This document shows positions 61,800 through 64,000 of a DNA stretch of 64,000 nucleotides, piece after piece. The notes below the pieces were generated by a model. The model saw only the letters and a program-made list of their open reading frames with translations. It had not been told where the DNA came from and did not search any database. Each line of letters opens with the position of its first letter. Position 1 is the stretch's first letter. The DNA is from Benzoatithermus flavus. Lineage in GTDB: Bacteria > Pseudomonadota > Alphaproteobacteria > Geminicoccales > Geminicoccaceae. The stretch lies in assembly GCF_037908215.1 (NCBI RefSeq), contig NZ_JBBLZC010000018.1:1-64000 (forward strand), in the 5' to 3' direction. Made by a program: the position numbers and the translations under genes.

Positions 61800-62282
61800 T
61801 CAGCGCTGCTCCGACTCGGGCAAGGGCAGGGCGGTGTCGTACTTGACCTCGCGCAAGGTGAAGCTCGACTTGACGTGCTTCACGCCGGGTATGCGGAAGA
61901 TCACCTCGTTGAGCAGCCGGTCGTAGGCGCGGATGTTGGGGACGTGGACCTTCAGGATGAAGTCGGCGTCGCCCGTGATCGCGTAGCACTCCAGGATCTC
62001 CGGCCGGTCCTTCACCGCCTGCTCGAAAGCGGCGAGCGAATCGCGGTTGTGCATCTCGAGATTGATCAGCGTGAACACGCACTCGGATACCCCCACCTTC
62101 TCCGGGTCGAGGATCGCGGCATAGCGCCGGATCACGCCCTCCTCCTCGAACTCCTTCACCCGCCGCCAGCAGGGTGAGGGCGAGAGCCCGACCCGCTCGG
62201 CGAGCTCCTGGTTGGTGAGCCGTCCATGGCGTTGCAGCGTCTGCAGGATTCGCCGTCCGATCGCATCGCTCACCGCCGACAT
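61800..62282 (-). CDS. Lrp/AsnC-family transcriptional regulator
   Basis: 160 residues from ATG 62282 (MSAVSDAIGRRILQTLQRHG), with AAGGA seven bases before; a start at 62300 adds six residues. The helix-turn-helix is LTNQELAERVGLSPSPCWRR, followed by VKEFEEEGVIRRYAAILDPE. The effector domain has AVKDRPEILECYAITGDADF and ILKVHVPNIRAYDRLLNEVI. It is divergent from an indolepyruvate oxidoreductase. Such pairing suggests control of that gene by an aromatic or branched amino acid. Confidence 0.95.
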   Translation of the reverse strand: MSAVSDAIGRRILQTLQRHGRLTNQELAERVGLSPSPCWRRVKEFEEEGVIRRYAAILDPEKVGVSECVFTLINLEMHNRDSLAAFEQAVKDRPEILECYAITGDADFILKVHVPNIRAYDRLLNEVIFRIPGVKHVKSSFTLREVKYDTALPLPESEQR

Positions 62283-62445
62283 CGCAAGTTCCTTTCTCAA
62301 AGATGCAAGGTTCCGAAAGGATCTTGCTTATTTCATGGTATCCTAAGCAAGCTTTGCAAGAACATTTCCGCCCGTCGGTCATAGACTTCCGCGCAAGGCA
62401 GGTACCGGCGCGCCCTTCGCGCCGCAGGCAGGCTAACGGATCGAC
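62283..62445. promoter_or_regulatory. lrp/oxidoreductase divergent control region
   Basis: 163 bases with A+T-rich DNA. CTTGCTTA (62323-62330) and TAAGCAAG (62344-62351) form a perfect inverted repeat with a 13-base spacer. The core GCAAG also occurs at 62284, 62305, 62347 and 62356. The first three are 21 and 42 bases apart (two and four helix turns), as expected for a wrapping Lrp-type octamer. Confidence 0.6.
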
Positions 62446-64000
62446 ATGCTCGCAGCCCCGACCATCGATCGGCACTATACCCTCGACGACCGCTACCGCC
62501 GCACTTCCGGCCGGATTTTTCTCACCGGCATCCAGGCCCTGGTGCGATTGCCCTTGATGCAGCGCCGGCTCGACCGGCTCCAGGGTCTGAACACGGCGGG
62601 CTTCGTCACCGGCTATCGCGGCTCGCCCGTGGCCGGACTCGACGAGGCGCTGGTCCAGGCCGAGAAGCTCCTCGCGGAGGAGAACGTGCGCTTCGAGCCC
62701 GCGATCAACGAGGCGCTCGCCGCCACCGCGATCCTGGGCACGCAGCAGGTCGAGAGCGAGCCGCGGCGCAAGGTCGACGGCGTGTTCGCGCTCTGGTACG
62801 GCAAGGGCCCCGGCGTGGACTGGGCCGGCGATGCCATCAAGCACGGCCACGCCTATGGCAGCTCGCCGCACGGCGGTGTCCTCGTCGTCGCCGGCGACGA
62901 TCATGGCGCGGTGTCCTCGACCATGTCGCACCAGAGCGATCAGGCCTTCGTCGCCTGGTGGATGCCGGTCCTGAACCCGGCCGGGATCGCCGACTATCTC
63001 GACTTCGGCTTGTGGGGCTGGGCCGCGTCGCGCTTCTCCGGTGCCTGGGTCGGGTTCAAGGCGATTTCGGAGACGGTGGAATCGGCGGCCACGGTCGAGC
63101 TGTCCGACCGCCTGCCCGTGTTCGTGACGCCGACCGACTTCACCCCGCCACCGGGCGGGCTGCATTTCCGCTGGGTCGATCCGCCCTCGGTCGCGATCGA
63201 GGAGCGCCTGGCGGCGAAGCTGGAGGCGATCCGCGCCTTCGCCCGCGCCAACCCGCTCGACCGGCTCGTGGTGCCGGCATCTTCGGCGCGGCTCGGCATC
63301 GTCACCGTCGGCAAGGCGCACGGCGACGCGATGGAGGCCCTGCGCGAGCTGGGCTTCGCCGAGCGCGACCTCGCTGCCATGGGTGTCCGTATCCTGAAGG
63401 TGGGCCTGAGCTTCCCGCTCGAGGGCGACGGGATCCGCCGCTTCGCACGAGGCCTGCGCGAGATCCTGGTGATCGAGGAGAAGCGGCCTCTGGTCGAGGG
63501 GCAGATCAAGGATCTGCTCTATGGTCTCCCCGAAGCCGACCGACCGGCCGTGCTCGGCAAGCGCGACCGCGAAGGTCGGCCGCTTCTGCCCGAGACCGGC
63601 GAGCTGCGCCCCCATAAGCTCGCACCACTCCTGGCCGAGCGGCTCGAGGCCAACGTGCCGGGCCTCGACCTCGGCCTGCGGCTGAAGCGGATCGCGACCC
63701 CGCTCGCCGAGGCCCCGCTCGTCCGCCGCACGCCTTACTTCTGCTCGGGCTGCCCGCACAACACCAGCACGCGGGTGCCCGAAGGCAGCCGCGCCTTCGC
63801 CGGCATCGGCTGCCACATCATGGCGACCTGGATGCCGGGGCGGAACACGGCGGGTGTGACGCAGATGGGCGGCGAAGGCGCCACCTGGGTCGGGCTCGCC
63901 CCCTTCACCGACACGCCGCACGCCTTCCAGAACCTGGGCGACGGCACCTTCTTCCACTCCGGCCAGCTCGCGATCCGCCAGGCGGTCGCGGCCGGAGTCA
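62446..64000 (+). CDS. Indolepyruvate ferredoxin oxidoreductase, N-terminal part (runs off window)
   Basis: 518 codons are visible, open to the end of the window. The start is MLAAPTIDRHYTLDDRYRRT. The thiamine-diphosphate-dependent IOR fold is shown by FVTGYRGSPVAGLDEALVQA, KVDGVFALWYGKGPGVDWAG, VLVVAGDDHGAVSSTMSHQS, and the cysteine motif YFCSGCPHNTSTRVPEGSRA, then GIGCHIMATWM. Large alphaproteobacterial versions are about 1,150 residues with fused domains. The enzyme oxidatively decarboxylates aryl-pyruvates to aryl-acetyl-CoA with ferredoxin, in aromatic amino-acid breakdown. It is divergent from the Lrp-family regulator. Confidence 0.93.
   Translation, partial: MLAAPTIDRHYTLDDRYRRTSGRIFLTGIQALVRLPLMQRRLDRLQGLNTAGFVTGYRGSPVAGLDEALVQAEKLLAEENVRFEPAINEALAATAILGTQQVESEPRRKVDGVFALWYGKGPGVDWAGDAIKHGHAYGSSPHGGVLVVAGDDHGAVSSTMSHQSDQAFVAWWMPVLNPAGIADYLDFGLWGWAASRFSGAWVGFKAISETVESAATVELSDRLPVFVTPTDFTPPPGGLHFRWVDPPSVAIEERLAAKLEAIRAFARANPLDRLVVPASSARLGIVTVGKAHGDAMEALRELGFAERDLAAMGVRILKVGLSFPLEGDGIRRFARGLREILVIEEKRPLVEGQIKDLLYGLPEADRPAVLGKRDREGRPLLPETGELRPHKLAPLLAERLEANVPGLDLGLRLKRIATPLAEAPLVRRTPYFCSGCPHNTSTRVPEGSRAFAGIGCHIMATWMPGRNTAGVTQMGGEGATWVGLAPFTDTPHAFQNLGDGTFFHSGQLAIRQAVAAGV

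Overview
The window is 64 kb of high-GC DNA (about 70% G+C by eye) from a bacterial chromosome. Gene order and families point to an alphaproteobacterium, probably of the Rhodospirillales/Geminicoccales type. Markers are ffh-rpsP-rimM-trmD-rplS-leuC, dapF-mtaB-ftsY, mlaD-DUF2155-aat next to accBC, the Bpt aminoacyl-protein transferase, and betI-choXWV. No rRNA, tRNA, CRISPR array or intact transposon was seen. The only mobile-element traces are two decayed transposase fragments in the first 450 bases.

Layout. 1-6.5 kb: transposase debris, then a 1,866-residue polytopic membrane protein fused to a GH94-type glycoside phosphorylase. 6.5-10 kb: mazG, xseA and a secreted GH26-like glycosidase. 10-15 kb: a very large hybrid histidine kinase with two different kinase modules. 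15.5-30 kb: a LysE-type exporter, then a mostly leftward block of housekeeping genes (asd, DUF29, leuB, rhomboid, leuD, leuC, rplS, trmD, rimM, rpsP, ffh). That block is interrupted by rightward genes: a small secreted protein, an iron-permease-like protein, an Mg2+ P-type ATPase and a zeta GST. 30-36 kb: a Uma2 nuclease, a second GH26-like enzyme, dapF, mtaB, ftsY, mlaD and DUF2155. 36-45 kb, leftward: aat, accC, accB, acuI, bpt, a two-component pair and a Do-type protease. 45-49 kb: a nitrilase-fold protein lacking all three catalytic residues, a tandem universal stress protein, a coiled-coil OmpA-type protein, a blue-copper protein and a MlaC-like protein. 50-54 kb: BetI and the choline transporter ChoXWV. 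54-60 kb: an RTX calcium-binding protein and a dipeptide/oligopeptide ABC transporter with no binding protein. 60-64 kb: two small genes that each carry a single-base frameshift, a VapC toxin, an Lrp-family regulator and the divergent start of an indolepyruvate ferredoxin oxidoreductase that runs off the window.

Functional links. SRP (Ffh) and its receptor (FtsY) lie 4 kb apart. Both N-degron transferases (Aat and Bpt) flank accBC. LeuB, LeuC and LeuD are all present but split. The two GH26-like enzymes and the membrane GH94 protein suggest glucan or mannan handling. BetI, with a clear operator, controls choline import.

Most notable leads: the triple-substituted nitrilase pseudoenzyme; the membrane-GH94 fusion; two independent frameshifts at the same ten-base sequence GCCGTGGCGG; helically phased GCAAG elements between lrp and the oxidoreductase; and the long accBC leader. 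I did not find a clear new multi-gene defence or biosynthetic system.
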